From: Stenopsyche tienmushanensis
Taxonomy: Eukaryota > Arthropoda > Insecta > Trichoptera > Stenopsychidae
Direction: 5' to 3'
NCBI GenBank assembly: GCA_008973525.1
Contig: WACJ01000520.1
Coordinates: 1,736,001-1,800,000, forward strand
Length of the DNA stretch: 64,000 nucleotides
Position 1 is the first letter of the stretch. Each line of letters opens with the position of its first letter. Positions 1 through 12,256 of this stretch are shown one piece after another. Under the pieces are notes generated by a model. That model made no database searches and was not told where the DNA came from. It saw only the letters and a list, made by a program, of their open reading frames with translations. The translations under genes were made by a program, and so were the position numbers.

Positions 1-1066
1 ATTACATCGTTTTAAAAGTGTTCATATAACACCCTCCTCATGTTCTTATGATCGTTATTTTCGAATGATGCCAATGTATGCATATCTTGAGATCATTTTG
101 CATTCCTTTCAAACAGATCAGCTCCTCATCTACTCAGATTGTCTCCATCTCCGTATCCCTAGACGAGAAAATTCTCACTTGTAATTCTCAATTGTAAATC
201 AAATTCAGAAATAAATATATATCATGACAAAATCGTTGCTTTCACTGAAGAACTTTTTAACCCCTAAAGGAGTATCATCGCAGGGTCTGCGATCCCCCTC
301 CACGTATTCAGAAATAGCACTCTTGTACGTTGAGCTCGGAGGCAGAGAGAGAACGTAACGCATTTAGGGAGACAGATTTACCTTATTTTTCTGGATTCAC
401 GTTATTAAATCCACTGAGATTGACAGGATTTAAACTTAATCACGCGCGGAAGACGATGAAAAATCATCACTTCTCTCATGTGGAGATCCTCCTATTCCCT
501 CTCTGCCTTCAGATTTGGTTTGTTTATATTGCACTTGTGTTCCCACGGAAGCACAAACGTCAGGTTTTTTATATCGCGTGATAACGGACAATGTAAGCTA
601 TGATAATTTAAGACGATAAAAAATAAGTATAAAATTTCGATTCGATCGCAAATGCCGCCCGTCATTAACGATCTGACGCAATGACTTTTAGCTATCCCAT
701 ATATATTTCACACTAACGAGATGATGACGGCGATAAAAATACCGTTTCTGTTATTATCATTGAGAAATCTCATTAAGGATAAAAGGTGTAATTTACCTGA
801 ATGAATAGGAGACAACTGGTCTTTAAAAAAGGGGGCAGGAATCTTATCTACGTCCCAATATATCGATATAGGGGAGTCGTTTATTTTGGTTCGGCTTGTT
901 AATTTTGTATTTTGGCCTCATAAAGTGTGTCATCGAGAATGGATTTGAACTTCTGGGTGGTTGTATCGGTTGCTGGTTAAGAATTTTAATTTGGATCTAC
1001 TGGTCTTCTAATGAAGTCGTAAATAAATCGATAGGTTTAATGAGATTTTTTGTGATTTTGGATTTA

Positions 1067-1097
1067 TACTAATTATTTTTTATTGTTTCAGGTATGT
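1067..1097 (+). promoter_or_regulatory. Recursive splice site (ratchet point) RP1
   Basis: A perfect TACTAAT branch-point sequence at 1067-1073 is followed by the pyrimidine-rich tract TTATTTTTTATTGTTTCAG, with AG at 1090-1091. A donor sequence, GTATGT, follows at once at 1092. Branch A to AG is about 19 nt. A 3' splice site fused to a 5' splice site with no exon between them is the known form of recursive splice sites in long fly introns. It is inferred to act in the nucleus in stepwise removal of a long + strand intron. The nearest downstream donor-like GT is weak (GTATTT, 1134). Confidence 0.6.
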
Positions 1098-1133
1098 CAA
1101 TTTTCGATCGTCAATGCGTTCTATATAATGGAG
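1092..1133 (+). other. Possible poised cassette after RP1 (42 nt)
   Basis: The segment between the RP1 junction and GGAG|GTATTT is 42 nt, a multiple of three. Read in phase 1 it is open and gives MSIFDRQCVLYNG. The closing donor is poor, so this is the weakest of the four cassettes and may not be recognised as an exon at all. Confidence 0.2.
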
Positions 1134-2385
1134 GTATTTATGCTTTTGTATTTTTCGAGCGATCAGATTTGTTTTTTAAGGATGCTGCTTATCTTGAATC
1201 GTATAAATGGTCCTATTTAATTTCGATAAGGGAATGGTATCTGTCAGAGGCAGTTTAGAATAAAAAATATCTGGATACCATTTTGGAGACATAATACTAA
1301 GTGACTGACTTTAGAATTAATGATGCCTCAGTCGGAGACAAGATAAGAGACGGTCGACTATAAACGGGGAAACTATTCAGGGACTGGAAGAAGTTGACCA
1401 AAATCAGTTATGAATGCCTCGTCTAACGTTCGTCTGTATTTTATACATTACTTCTTATTATGCTAATGTTGTTATGAAATTCAAATCGTCGGTGTCGTCG
1501 ATTCACTACATTATTCATATGCTGAAATGGCTCATCGTCATATATAAAGATATGTAAATTTCCTAAACGAATTTATTCCCGTTATGGGCATTGATTGAAT
1601 TAAATTTGTTCCTGCAACTGGTTTTAGATTTTTTATTTGCGGTTTTCTCGAGATTGGCTAGCTGTGATCTGCGGTATCATCACGGGATAAATAAGCCAGC
1701 ATCATCGAATAATGATAGGTTCGGTGACATGTTAAGCCCACGCCTTTTCATGCTACATTATAATCCCCGGGTTTCGATTACAAATATCATCCGAAAAGCG
1801 CCCATTAAATAATGAATGCAGATTTCGTCCCGATTAGAATGCCAAGGAGCCCGTTTCAAAAGTGTCAATTTGTCATTTGGCATTTTTTGCGACGTCGGGA
1901 CTGCAAAAGGGTCCCGATACGAACTATCGGCGCGATAAAATATCTTCAAAGATTTGAGGTCCATTTTGTTTGCTTTATCGGAGAATTCCTTTCGGCGATC
2001 GGAAGTTCCACTTTGATAAATTAAATTTAAAGTTTTTCCTCGACCTCTTTGTTGCGATAACGGGAACTTGGCTCAAAATTAACAAAGCGCCCCGGGCGGC
2101 TCCCGGTATTGCCTTTGCGTTGCGCCTTTTTTCCCTCGTTAATAAATATATATTACGGGATCGATACTGTGATAAAATGTCGTAATCAAATTAAAATAAT
2201 TAGTATTTGAACGAAATCGATACACTTTCGACCGAAATATTTTAATGACGGACTACCCTCATTATGTCAATTTTGAGCAATTTCATATAATGTGCGCAAA
2301 GTGCTCTTCCTCCGTACAAAAAATATTTTAAATAAATTCATCCCGGTATAAATATATTCCCAATATTTTGGGATTATAACGTAGC
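1134..2385. other. No recognised feature
   Basis: This stretch has several overlapping short ORFs on both strands (about 1590-2185), none with a recognisable domain. A GC-richer patch lies near 2070-2120. I see no coding, RNA or repeat signal. Confidence 0.4.
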
Positions 2386-2530
2386 ATGATTATAAGTTGC
2401 TTCCACCTTAAAGCATACAAGTGCGCGCGCCTTATTAAACGATGCATAACTTAATGACATAATTATAAGTTGCGTCCACCTTAAACATTGTTAGTGCGTG
2501 CGCCTTAAACAATGCCATTTTGAGCGCCAT
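2386..2530 (+). repeat. Two-unit diverged tandem repeat (family H)
   Basis: Two units of about 70 bp share ATAAGTTGC, TCCACCTTAAA and GTGCGYGCGCCTTA. One begins near 2390 and the other near 2463. The second ends in CGCCTTAAACAATGCC, and that motif recurs at 3847-3867 (GTGCGTGCGCCTTAAACAATG). The unit is therefore dispersed as well as tandem. No coding potential is seen. Confidence 0.55.
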
Positions 2531-2904
2531 TTTGTTTCCTACGCCTTTTATAACAAAACAAAAAAAGATTCATATTCGAAAATATTTTGACTGGCTAGGA
2601 ATGAGTTTTTGATGAACTCTTATGGGATTACATGGATTTTAAATCCAACCCGATGGCATTGGATGTCATGAATATTAACAATGTAATTGACAATCATATC
2701 CAAATAAATCATGTGAGTAATTTTATTTTGAAGATTAGGCAAATTTAGATATAATTCCATCAACGTATGACATAAATATGGTCTTATCCACTAATATCAA
2801 TAGCGAACAATTATTATGAAAATATATCAAGATCGACATTTGATATTCATCTATCGACATCAAATTCCCATTCGAAATAATGATTGACTATACAAAGTTG
2901 AGGA

Positions 2905-2992
2905 CCGTCGTCTCTACTGTGTGTCTATACATAGTATAAAGTAACCGCTAGACAAGTAGCTTGCCTATTTTATTATATATTACACAAACAGC
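2905..2992 (+). repeat. Dispersed repeat family F, copy 1
   Basis: The segment has CTACTGTGTGTCTATACATAG, a spacer, then CTTGCCTATTTTATTATATA and TTACACAAACA. The same parts in the same order occur at 57630-57720 (+), and in reverse complement at about 48985-49045 and 61974-62094. It is a short non-coding interspersed element with no ORF. Ends and class are unresolved. Confidence 0.55.
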
Positions 2993-3704
2993 TTTATCAT
3001 TTAGCTAAACAATTTCCGCATTGCATAAAATCAACATTTTCTAGGAGCTTATAAATTTAACTTATATCACCTGAGAATTTCGCCCAATTTTTTTTTTATA
3101 ATTAGAGTGATTTAACCCTATCGGAAGAATGTTTTCACCCTCATAAAATGTAGGTATAATTAATGTCTGATAAGCTATTCAGCTTTTTCAGCAAAGATAA
3201 GGCGAATTTCTTTCGCGTTGTCTTGAGAGATTATACCAAACACACTGTTCTATAACACTGAAACTTTTCCAGGGATTGGTATTAATTTATTTGATTTGTA
3301 CTTAAATTGTTTGTGATTTTATCAAACACTTGAGTCATATTCAAGAAGATTCTTTCTTTTACTTAATCCATTGATGATAAATGCACTCCTAATATGTTTA
3401 AATATTCTCAAATTTTACGAAAAACGATCCATAGCACTTAATTTTTAATGCTGTGCCGTCAATCATTAACAGATGACGTCACAATAAACATTAAGATTAT
3501 AATGAAATTTGTCCGTATCCGGTTGAAAACCATTGTGTGTGGGGCATTTGTAGATCGTGCGTTCTTAGAATCATAATATATATTATTAATTCTTTGCGGT
3601 CCTATGTCGAGTCTGGCTCGACATTTTGTTTCTACATTTTTTCCCCACTCAGATTTAAAATCATGTGATTTTATTTTGCGCATCGTGTTTAGGACAGTAT
3701 TTGG

Positions 3705-3800
3705 AAAGAAATATTGTGTGCTATCAATAGTGTAAAGGTTCATTTATTGATATACAAGATTGAATCATGCTGCGCGGTCCTGAGAGAAAAGTGGATTTTT
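3705..3800 (-). repeat. Dispersed repeat family C, partial copy
   Basis: Read on the - strand it gives CGCAGCATGATTCAA, then CTTGTATATCAATAAATGAA and CCTTTACACTATTGATAGCAC. This is the same series as copies at 6.4, 15.5, 23.2, 29.4 and 62.4 kb. It has no ORF. An upstream 18-bp match to family H lies at 3847. Confidence 0.55.
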
Positions 3801-3867
3801 CTGGATTAAGCTCAATTTAAACTCATTAATCAAATGTGTGTTGGGTGCGTGCGCCTTAAACAATGCT

Positions 3868-5631
3868 AATGTTTTAGTTAGCGCGCTTTTATATAACAGC
3901 CATTCGCTATAACGCGGTCCTCCGTTACTGTCTGCATGCTCAAGACATAAATGTGCAGGGTTTTAAATGTAGATTCAACATGCCCATCAAACCACCGTTG
4001 GTATCTTCGATTCGTATCGCAGCATCTTCGTATCTCCTCAATAATAAGCAGACAAATGGACACTTTGTGAGGCTTGAACGATTGTCAACTCCCGTATACT
4101 TGATCTCCACGAGACGGGGCAACCTTAAGCCCGTCAAATAGACAAAGTAATTTTATGACGGCAATAAAGCCCGTCGCACACAAGCTCATTATTTCGACAT
4201 CTTCCGCGCTCGATGCGCCAACTACTACCGGTCACATTAAGTCCCAAGACGTGACGATTTTCAAAGCCCTTCCATCTTCCTTCGAGCATTCTTGACGTAT
4301 CAAACTATTTATATAATGACGATCACGTCAGATGTCAAAGCGGCCATCTTCATTCGGCAGTGGCGTCCAAACAGCGGACCCCAACACAAATATTGATCCG
4401 GGATAAATATTATTGAACGCTGGCATGGATCGGCGATAGATCGGAGAGATCAATGCGTCGATGTGTTGATTCATAACAAAAAAAAATCATGTTCGCTTTT
4501 TTGCTTTCCCCGGAAAAAAAAACAGATGACAAGAAATCATCTCAGACAAATATTTTCCATTTGCTTGAGATTTTTTATATTAAATATTCATCAAACAGAT
4601 CGTTTGGTGAAGTCATCTGGATTTAAATCCGTTATCCAAAACGAATGCTACCGATTGTTGGTGAGTCATGTCATCTCCATCTGGTCCATACCCAGGTAAT
4701 CTTCGACACATTAAAACATCTCCTGACCCATCATTCTCCACTATTATAAGAACTCATTAAGCCGACTACTACGAAATCCTCGAGTGAAATGTCAACACAG
4801 CATCACTGCTACCCACGGGTCATTTATCAGCTTTTTATGTGCATGTGGAAAGCTCACATTAGCATTTAAAAAGGCGATATAAAAACGGACTCTGAAGGCT
4901 TCTCAGGATGTCCACGCACGATGACTTTTTGATTGCTCGATGAATATGTAATGTACAATAAGAGGCAATTTGTCGAGAGCGCATTTCGCCCGGGCAGAGT
5001 CCGCGTGTGGATGTAATTGATGGCGATTTTGACAAATTCGCCATCTGTGAGAGCATCTCAAAGTTCAACGCTCCTCCGAGTTTTTCAATGGTGGCAAAGC
5101 GCATACATTATCTACATCCCATCGACTTTGAATCACGGGTACTATTATTAATAACAACTCAGTCATTCCGGTGGCATCCATTATAAAGGTATTAACATAT
5201 AAATTACCTAATTTATTTCAAACACACGCACGTCCATGTTGCGCTCTCTCACTTGGATGCGAGTCCTCATCTCCCTGGACTTATGGCGTTTTAATGGCTG
5301 TTAAAATGAGGAAATTGATTTTTAATTCGGGCCTCGCATCGAATGCAATCGTGTGAGATAAATTCTAATGCACAACTGTTGAGCTCGAAATATCACACAT
5401 CCTGAGGGTGCAAATATGCACTTCCTTCCCGTTCCAATTGAGATTAGCATAAATATTTACAGGCGTGCATCAAAAGTGCATCGGCCGGCGCGTATGATTT
5501 ATATGCAACTGCAACAGGAAGTGTTGCAGCGTGCATGTATCAGCCTGATTAAATTGCATGAGCATTTGTTAAATTATAGCGCGATTTCACACTTATCAAA
5601 GCAACTCCTCCGATGGCCATCCAGTCGAATT
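3868..5631. other. No recognised gene; short ORFs only
   Basis: ORFs of 60-91 codons occur on both strands at 3878-4141, 4463-4699 and 4859-5691. They overlap each other in different frames and show no domain. A weak acceptor/donor juxtaposition (CCCAG|GTAATC, 4695) was considered and not called. Confidence 0.4.
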
Positions 5632-5649
5632 GAGAGAGAGAGAGAGAGT
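5632..5649 (+). repeat. (GA)n microsatellite
   Basis: An uninterrupted run of about nine GA units. In flies such runs can bind GAGA factor, but nothing beside it supports a promoter. Confidence 0.85.
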
Positions 5650-5696
5650 GCCTCGTTTTTTCTGGATTTCGCAGAAAATTCCCGGCAGTAGTTTTG

Positions 5697-5715
5697 CTCG
5701 AGCCAAAGGCTCGAG
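5697..5715. repeat. 8-bp perfect hairpin
   Basis: CTCGAGCC, loop AAA, GGCTCGAG form a perfect palindromic stem. A second small inverted repeat (CGTGACC/GGTCACG) lies about 100 bp downstream. No T-run or gene is adjacent that would make it a terminator. Confidence 0.6.
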
Positions 5716-5995
5716 TGCCATTGTATAATAGACGATCGTGATTTCTGCTGGCAGCTTTTGTTTTGGGTCGGCGAACAAAAATGGCGCGCACCTGTGTCCG
5801 CTTCCTGTGCCTATCGTGACCACACGGTCACGCCATTGTTTTATACGGTCACTAAATATATAAATAAATGCCGCTTGACACATCTGCACAAATCGTCATC
5901 CTCGTGCATGTGACGATTGATCCACCGTTAAATTCGTCAATAAAAACGGCTCACGACCCGACTTTTAACGCCTTTTATATTAAGTTAAAATATAG

Positions 5996-6245
5996 TAAGT
6001 TAATTGTACTATATTATTTGAAAAAGTGCAAACAATAAGTTGGCAAAGTTTTATCACAATCGAATGAACGGTATGGCAGCGCATTAAATACGAACAAACA
6101 AACATTGATTTTTATATATCAGACAATGCCTATGTTACTCGCGGAATCTTTAACAATAAGTGGACGAAGTTTTATTGCAATCTGATGAACGGTATGGCAG
6201 CGCATTTCGAACGAACAAAACCCATTTCATTTTTATATATTTGAT
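5996..6245 (-). mobile_element. Helitron-like repeat family E, degenerate copy (two units)
   Basis: Two tandem units of about 120 bp each read, on the - strand, AAAAATSAATG near the start, then TTGCGATAAAACTT and a TTATTG motif (GCCAACTTATTG in one unit, GTCCACTTATTG in the other). The same multi-unit arrangement is at 43280-43692 and 59805-60183, where Helitron-type TC/CTAG ends can be seen. Here the ends have decayed. No Rep/helicase ORF is present, so the copy is non-autonomous. Confidence 0.55.
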
Positions 6246-6374
6246 TTTGATATTGATATTCTTGATGCAAATTTTGGAATTTATATTAAAACTATGATTT
6301 GATCTTTTGATTAATGAGTTAATTTTAAAATTACCTAAACGTAGATGTGCACCGCTTATCGTCCACACAAATCC

Positions 6375-6950
6375 GCTTTTCTCTCAGGATCGCGCAGTGT
6401 GAATCAATCTTGTATGTCAATAAATTCAATCTTAACAATATTGATATTGTTGGGATCCATAATAGCGCCTATATTGTAGTTTTATTTTGATTTTACACCA
6501 AAAAAATTTTATCCTGAAAAATCACCCATCAAACTCTAAAAGATCAAGCATCGAAGATTAGGGTTCTAAATATGACAAAAAATATATATAAAAAAACGTC
6601 GTCTTATCTTTGTCGAAAGACCTTATCCGACGGTAGCGATTTCAGTTAATCATATCTACATTTTATGATTTTTAAAAGGCGTTGTTGTTTGAAAGTTTTG
6701 GACGTGTAGGGGTACCTTTACAGCACGACTTTGCCATCAATGTACGAGTGGATGATGAGACTTAAGACACCAATGCAAACGGTTAATAAATGAACCTTAA
6801 CACTGTTAATATTGTCGGGCACCATAATAGCGTTTCAAATGTAATGACTTTTGGTGTCAGGATGAGTTTTGACTATGTAATTGATTTATGTGGTTTTCAA
6901 CTATTTATTATGATTCTAAGAAGATCATCAACGATCTAAAAAACAATACA
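6375..6950 (+). repeat. Repeat family C, two partial copies with family I segment between
   Basis: Copy one (about 6380-6500) has CAATCTTGTATGTCAATAAA followed by AATATTGATATTGTTGGGAT. Copy two (about 6770-6945) has TAAATGAACCTTAACACTG, GTCGGGCACCATAATAGCG and TTTATTATGATTCTAAG. Between them (6700-6765) lies CGTGTAGGGGTACCTTTACAG, then a TACGAGTGGATGATGAGAC segment. That segment is also found at 42258 and, reversed, at 35607. The whole looks like one decayed, rearranged element of unknown class. Confidence 0.5.
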
Positions 6951-8099
6951 AGCAATGATACATATGTTGTATCATCGGTTTTTATAGTGATATGATGATA
7001 AATTCTATTGTAATCTGCACTTTTTAGGTCCAATATTAGAATTGAATTTCATCCATAATGAAATCGCACAAGCACTAGTCACATTTGCGCCATTTATTTG
7101 ACAATATAAACCTACAAATAAACCAAAAGAAATTATCAGCGCCATAAATAGTCGCCACTATCGTTGCCGATTTAAATGCACATATTTCACGCCCGACGCC
7201 CACATTTGTCATCCGCGCACTCGCGTGAATTGCGATTTTCGCATAATCGCCCCGAATATTCCACCCCCGCTCGTCCGGGGCTTTATTAATAACAAAAAAA
7301 TAATTCGACTAATCGCGAAATTTAATCAAATATAACAATTAGGCAAACCGTTCGGGGCTTTTTCGGGCGTAACGCGATCCAAACAATTTAGCCGCTATCG
7401 CCCGAGAACCGCTTTAAAAGTCAGATGTTTAAACCGCGATAAAACAACCGGCGGTCTAAAATAGTTCCTATGGGGAAGCGGCGGGGTGGGAAACACCCCT
7501 TTGAAAGGCCTCCTTTTGTAAGCGAAAGTACGTTTTAATTAAACCTACCGTAATGCCTTAATCGATTTTTCGCGTTAAAAGTCGGACGGCGGGGGCCGCC
7601 TCGAGGGGCGACTTTGTTGAATGAACCCATTTGGCGTGTAGAACAAAATCTTTATCCGTAGAAAAGAGTACTTATATCCAGCCCGGCTCGGAATGAATAT
7701 TAATTTTTCGAATTATGCCACGCCTTTGATGTTTAATACACTCGAGACTCCGAAGTCACATATTATGTATGCCCGAAGTTTACAATGTTTGAATAAAGTT
7801 TTCAGTTTGAAACTATTTCATAAACCACGCTGAGTTGAGTGCATTTTCATGTCGGGCGTCCATGTTGTGGCCAATTTTTTTTTTGGTTTTCTTCAAATAA
7901 GGCTTTGAAAATTGAATGTAAATTAAGCTGCGCGACTGCGAAATATTTTTATACAAAATTCAAACAATTCGCTTATTTAGATGAATACAAAGGCAGTGAT
8001 CTCAAAAGTGCTTGACCTAATAATATGAAAAAAATATTTTTTTTTCTAAAAAAATCCTGCTTTGCCTGCTCAAAATTGCTGCTGAACTGTCAAGCTCCA
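6951..8099. other. ORF-poor stretch, no recognised feature
   Basis: No ORF of 60 codons or more occurs between about 6370 and 9305 on either strand. The block 7140-7640 is visibly richer in G and C (CCCGAGAACCG, GGGAAGCGGCGGGGTGGG). That fits non-coding sequence under some constraint, but nothing in it identifies a function. Confidence 0.35.
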
Positions 8100-9015
8100 T
8101 CTCTTCACTGTTGGTAGATCTTTTACAACCAAGCCATTTTTTCAAATCAGCGATCTGAAAGATGGACCGGTTGGCCACATGCACCAAATCACTCATATTT
8201 CGGGACTTTTTGTATACAGGGCAGGTATATGAAACTTTCTATGACATGTACGATCATGGGAGCCCCCTCAAATGTTGAAAAAAATGAAATCGCGAGCGAT
8301 ACTAAACATCCACCCACCCAAAAATCTATTTTATTAAATTATTTGATATAGTTTTAATTTATAATATACAGTATGTTTTGTACATGGACCAACAAATTAT
8401 TTTGGAGGTTAGGGGGGATCTCTTGTTACATTTCATACATGGATCTTATGTCGTAAATGTCAGAGCTGTCGAAATACCGTTTTCTAATTTATACCATTTA
8501 CAACGATATGCTATATGTCATACAAATCATTCAATAAGTCGTTAAACTTGAAGAGTTACAAGTTTGCCAGGATCAGAGTAAAGAAGAAAATATAATTTAT
8601 GTTGAATAAGATGTTTTTATTAAATTAATTCACGAAATTTGCACAAATTATATTATTATGGCAGACCTATTCACTAGCTCGCATGGTCACCAAACCTGAC
8701 ACTAGTGGATTTCTTTGCCTGGGGATCGACGCAAAAACTCGCTTTTATTGCTGTGAAATATCTCCAAACATTTGATTGAAACGTCACCATGACGCTGTTT
8801 TTGTTCTATTGTGAGCAAATGCGGCACCCATCCTGCGCACAGCTTTATCATGTCCAAATTTTCAGTCAATACAGCACTTTTTTAAATCCTATAATGTCTT
8901 CTAGCTAACGCACTTTCAGTCGACGGTCATCCAATATAATTTTGTGGATTTTCTTCGGTATTTCTGACGTGGTCATCTTATTTGGTCGACCCAATAATTT
9001 ACCAGACTACCCACA
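8100..9015 (-). pseudogene. mariner-like transposase remnant, family B copy 1
   Basis: Read on the - strand, 9010-8880 gives KIHKIILDDRRLKVR followed by a stop. Then 8870-8700 gives LTENLDMIKLCAGWVPHLLT, IEQKQRHGDV and CLEIFHSNKSEFLRR. The KLCAGWVPHLLT-IEQKQ stretch is the mariner WVPH(E/R)L-type motif after the DNA-binding region. The catalytic DETW segment is lost. At 8130-8200 is a 3' segment shared with the copies at 32.7, 34.2, 50.6 and 54.8 kb. A complete mariner transposase is about 345 residues; this one is broken by stops, frameshifts and deletions and cannot be active. The family name rests on motif recognition alone. Confidence 0.7.
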
Positions 9016-9113
9016 TAAACATGTATTTTTTTGTAATTGGATTTTGACTGACTTAAAATAATTGCAGTTTATATTTAGGGGTGGGAATGCGCGGAAAATG
9101 AATTAAAAATGAG

Positions 9114-9138
9114 CGAAGAAAATTCTAAATTTTCTTCG
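9114..9138. repeat. 11-bp perfect hairpin
   Basis: CGAAGAAAATT, loop CTA, AATTTTCTTCG. A further perfect 8-bp hairpin (ATCCACAG/AAA/CTGTGGAT) lies at 9481-9499. Neither is next to a recognised gene or repeat. Confidence 0.6.
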
Positions 9139-10769
9139 TTTCGCACCGATGTGACGGATGAATAGGGGTTGGGCGGGGTTAATCCAAATCCCCCAAGATT
9201 TCCCCCGTTTACCTGCCTGTTGAAGGTCAAGATAGGTCACGGTGCGATTTCCTCAAATTAATTAACCTCCGCCATAGCTCCAGATGGCCCGAAACATAAT
9301 TAATATCAACACCTTGTGTGCATAACGTATTCAATTAAAGCGGATCGATAGCGCCTTATCCCGTTTTTGCGAATAAAAATCTTGATTAAAGCCCGGATCC
9401 CGTGGGATTTGGACGCCTCAATCAATGGCGATGTTAATTTTTTCCCCGCCCGAGTGAGCTTATTCCACCTGTGTATTATCATCCACAGAAACTGTGGATA
9501 ATGCCGAAGGCTTAATGACCACCTCACGTGTCTCCCGGTTCGCACGATTTCCCAGACAGGATTTTTTTCCTCGGAAAAGTAATAAAGAAAATGAACCCAA
9601 CAACGCATTCAATGAACCCGTCGTCATTATTCTCCTGAATGTAATAAGGGAGAGGAAAAACATCTTTTTGCGCTAGTCTTGTTAAAATTTTGCTTCGTCC
9701 AATCTCCCATGGTTTTCCACGGCATGATGGAGTAATTTGCTAATACTACATGATAGTGGCATTTAAGCAACACGAACTGCTTTTGAGGATATTAAGCGCA
9801 ATGTTTTTTTAAAAGATCTTAATCAAAACAAACCAAAATGTTCCTTTTTTGCCTGTCGAGCATAAATCTGGGAACAAAAACGCGAAAGATACAAACAATT
9901 TCTTATTATTAAGACAAAAATATAGCAATTTCTTTTATCTACCTTATTTGAACGCACCAGTATTTACATCTTCGGATCCAGGAAATCAGGTTGAATTTGC
10001 ATCAAAATGATTGATGAACGATTTCCAAATTAAAATGAATTTTAGTACTATAAATTTAAAAAATATCATAGCTATGAATGTAGATACATATATTGTATTG
10101 AATGAATCCTGAAATTATTGTAGTTTCAAGCGCAATTCCCACATCCATTGTCTAGATTCATCTGGACGTGCTAAACGAGGTCATAGAACAGAATCACACA
10201 CCCCAAAATTAAATAAACTTAATGTTTGACCCTTGCAGTGGCGAAATCGTCGTTAAAGCTGAGCTAAGCATGCATTGTCGACTACTTTCATTATGGTATA
10301 ATTGCGGGGGAGCATTTGGTGGATGTAGGATTTCGGAGCACGTTGGGTTCATGCTTTCCCATAGTTTCCTTCGGCATGCTTTTGCGTATGTAAAATACAT
10401 GCTCGATTATGATGTCAACGTCTACTAACATAACTGTTATGGCTTTATTTCGGCGGTATTTCACATCTAACGGCAGTAAGGCCGCTATTAAAAATTGCGT
10501 GTGCCGCTTTCTGGGCCCCGTAATCTATTATTTCCTACTGAATTATGAACCTGTTAAATTATACACATTTTATTGGCTGAACACTGATATTGCGGCCGGG
10601 GACTGAAATACGCCAATTTGGCTATTATGGTTTTTCATTTGCCATTGCTAATTCCGCCCCATGATTTCCCTTCTGTGCGTACACGCATATGGCGCAGAAA
10701 GGACACCCTGGTGTGAAATTACGATAAAAATATAAACGTATCCCAAAACTGATTGCGTTCATAAACAAT
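9139..10769. other. No recognised gene
   Basis: Short ORFs at 9306-9676 and 10209-10606 overlap on opposite strands and have no recognisable domain. Low-complexity A/T runs lie around 9800-10100. I see nothing else. Confidence 0.35.
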
Positions 10770-10890
10770 GCTTGTGCTAATTTAAAAACGTTCACGGAGA
10801 TACGCACAATATCTCCGCAAAGTTTCATCACAATCGCTTGAATAATATAGGAACGTATACGGGACAAACGAACCACAAACATTCATATAT
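10770..10890 (-). mobile_element. Helitron-like repeat family E, single diverged unit
   Basis: On the - strand it reads GAATGTTTGTGGTTCGTTTG and, further on, GCGATTGTGATGAAACTTTG. This matches the second half of the E units at 43.3 and 60 kb (TTGCGATAAAACTTTG). It has no ends and is a decayed fragment. Confidence 0.45.
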
Positions 10891-11255
10891 GAAAATCATT
10901 CGTGCATCTTAAATACGCAAAATAAAATTACTCGAAATTTTCGTTCGTCCCTTTCGATGCAACTTTAAATTCAGTTATTGGAGAATAGAATCTCACGGGC
11001 ATATCTGGATTAAATTCGAATTCGCAAGAATAGGGTGAACTTTCCTCGAGAATAGACACTTGTAAGAATACTGGCAATTCTGAATTGCGCTTTCGTATAA
11101 CGTTGAACTTCACTCAAGTGTTCAATGGCATTTCCAAGAAAAGTATTTGCATAAGTATGCAACAATATTAAGGTTTAAATATGGATAGGAAGCATAATAT
11201 TGGCGTAATAACAAACTGCTAATATATTGAGAAATGGCTTCCGAACGCTGTTTTA

Positions 11256-11861
11256 ATGATGGACTTAAAACAGAATACTCATGGACATAAATATTATCTT
11301 AAGCTACATAATTCTGCAAGAATTATCGCATTCAAGAAGAATGTTGAAGAAACCCTGCGATATACTGTTCGCAAAATAGCTAACAAGTTAGAAATTCCAC
11401 TAACATCCGTCCATAATCATCTGACAAAATTGGGCAACATCAATCGTTCAGATGTGTGGCTTCCTCTTGAACTGACTGACTCAAATAAACTTCAGCGTAT
11501 TTCAACATGCGATCTTCTTCTCCAACGACATAATAGCCAACATTTTTTGAAGACACTTGTCACTGGAGATGAAAGTTGGATACTCAATAAGAATATCCAA
11601 CGTAAACGGTCTTGGACCAAGAGTACAGAAGCTTTAACTGTAGCTAAACCTGGCTTACATCCAAAAATAGTTTTGCTATGCATTTGGTGGGACTTGCAAG
11701 GGGGTAGTTTATTATTGGCTACTTCAGCAAGGTGAAACGATCAATTCAACAAAATATTGTTTTCAACTAGACAATCTAAAGGATGCAATTGCCAGAATGA
11801 TGTAATACAAATTTTTTTTTTTTTAAATATGAAAACGAAAGAAATTTATTGGACACCCTAA
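11256..11861 (+). pseudogene. mariner (DD34D-type) transposase remnant, family Mar1 copy 1
   Basis: A 159-codon ORF (11256-11735) gives TVRKIANKLEIPLTSVHNHL (helix-turn-helix), VWLPLEL (the WVPHEL motif), then VTGDESWI with the first catalytic Asp at residue 105, and LHPKIVLLCIWWDLQG. After a frameshift it continues ETINSTKYCFQLDNLKDAIA to about 11795. The second and third catalytic Asp regions are deleted. A right terminal repeat follows (11832-11861, reverse complement TTAGGGTGTCCAATAAATTT) with TA just outside at 11862. No left TIR is seen, so the 5' end is truncated. The closest relative in the window is 51896-52666, in opposite orientation. The copy cannot encode an active enzyme. Confidence 0.85.
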
Positions 11862-11863
11862 TA

Positions 11864-12161
11864 ATATTTTTATGCAATACATGTTTCACGTATCGAAAAT
11901 TCTCGAGAAGTTTGAGAAATAGAAATCATCGTAAAATCAGAATTCCTAATACTATTTGTACATAACGCTATATTAGTAGCGATAACAATGGTCCCGACCC
12001 ACGAGTCGGCTGCGATGAACGACGGAACACGTTTATGATGCCAATTGAGGGACTTTTATTCCCGGCTCACCGTTTTCTATTGCGTAGCAAATCCCGGCGT
12101 TTGCTTTGGTCATAATTTGTTTTGATAAGTAAGCCTATTGGTTTGCTTTGATTACCGCTGG
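11864..12161. other. No recognised feature
   Basis: Nothing beyond ordinary AT-rich sequence is seen between the mariner end and the minisatellite. Confidence 0.4.
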
Positions 12162-12256
12162 GTCTCTTTTTGAAAATCCGCCGCCCTTTTGACAATTTGC
12201 CGCTGTTTTGACAGTCTGCTGCTGTTTTGATAATTCACCGCTGATGTGATGACACC
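12162..12256 (+). repeat. 19-bp minisatellite, five imperfect units
   Basis: Units start at 12162, 12181, 12200, 12219 and 12238. The core is CCGCTGTTTTGACAATTTG, diverged by several bases per unit and most degraded in the first and last. The exact 19-bp period is visible by eye. Length is not a multiple of three and no long ORF crosses it. Confidence 0.7.

Noticed and set aside
4680..4701. CCCAG|GTAATC as a fifth ratchet point
   Set aside because: The upstream tract is broken by purines (CATCTGGTCCATACCCAG) and lacks a clear branch point.
5996..6245. Tandem similar units as a CRISPR array
   Set aside because: Units are about 120 bp, diverged and dispersed through the window; there are no short identical repeats with unique spacers and no cas genes.
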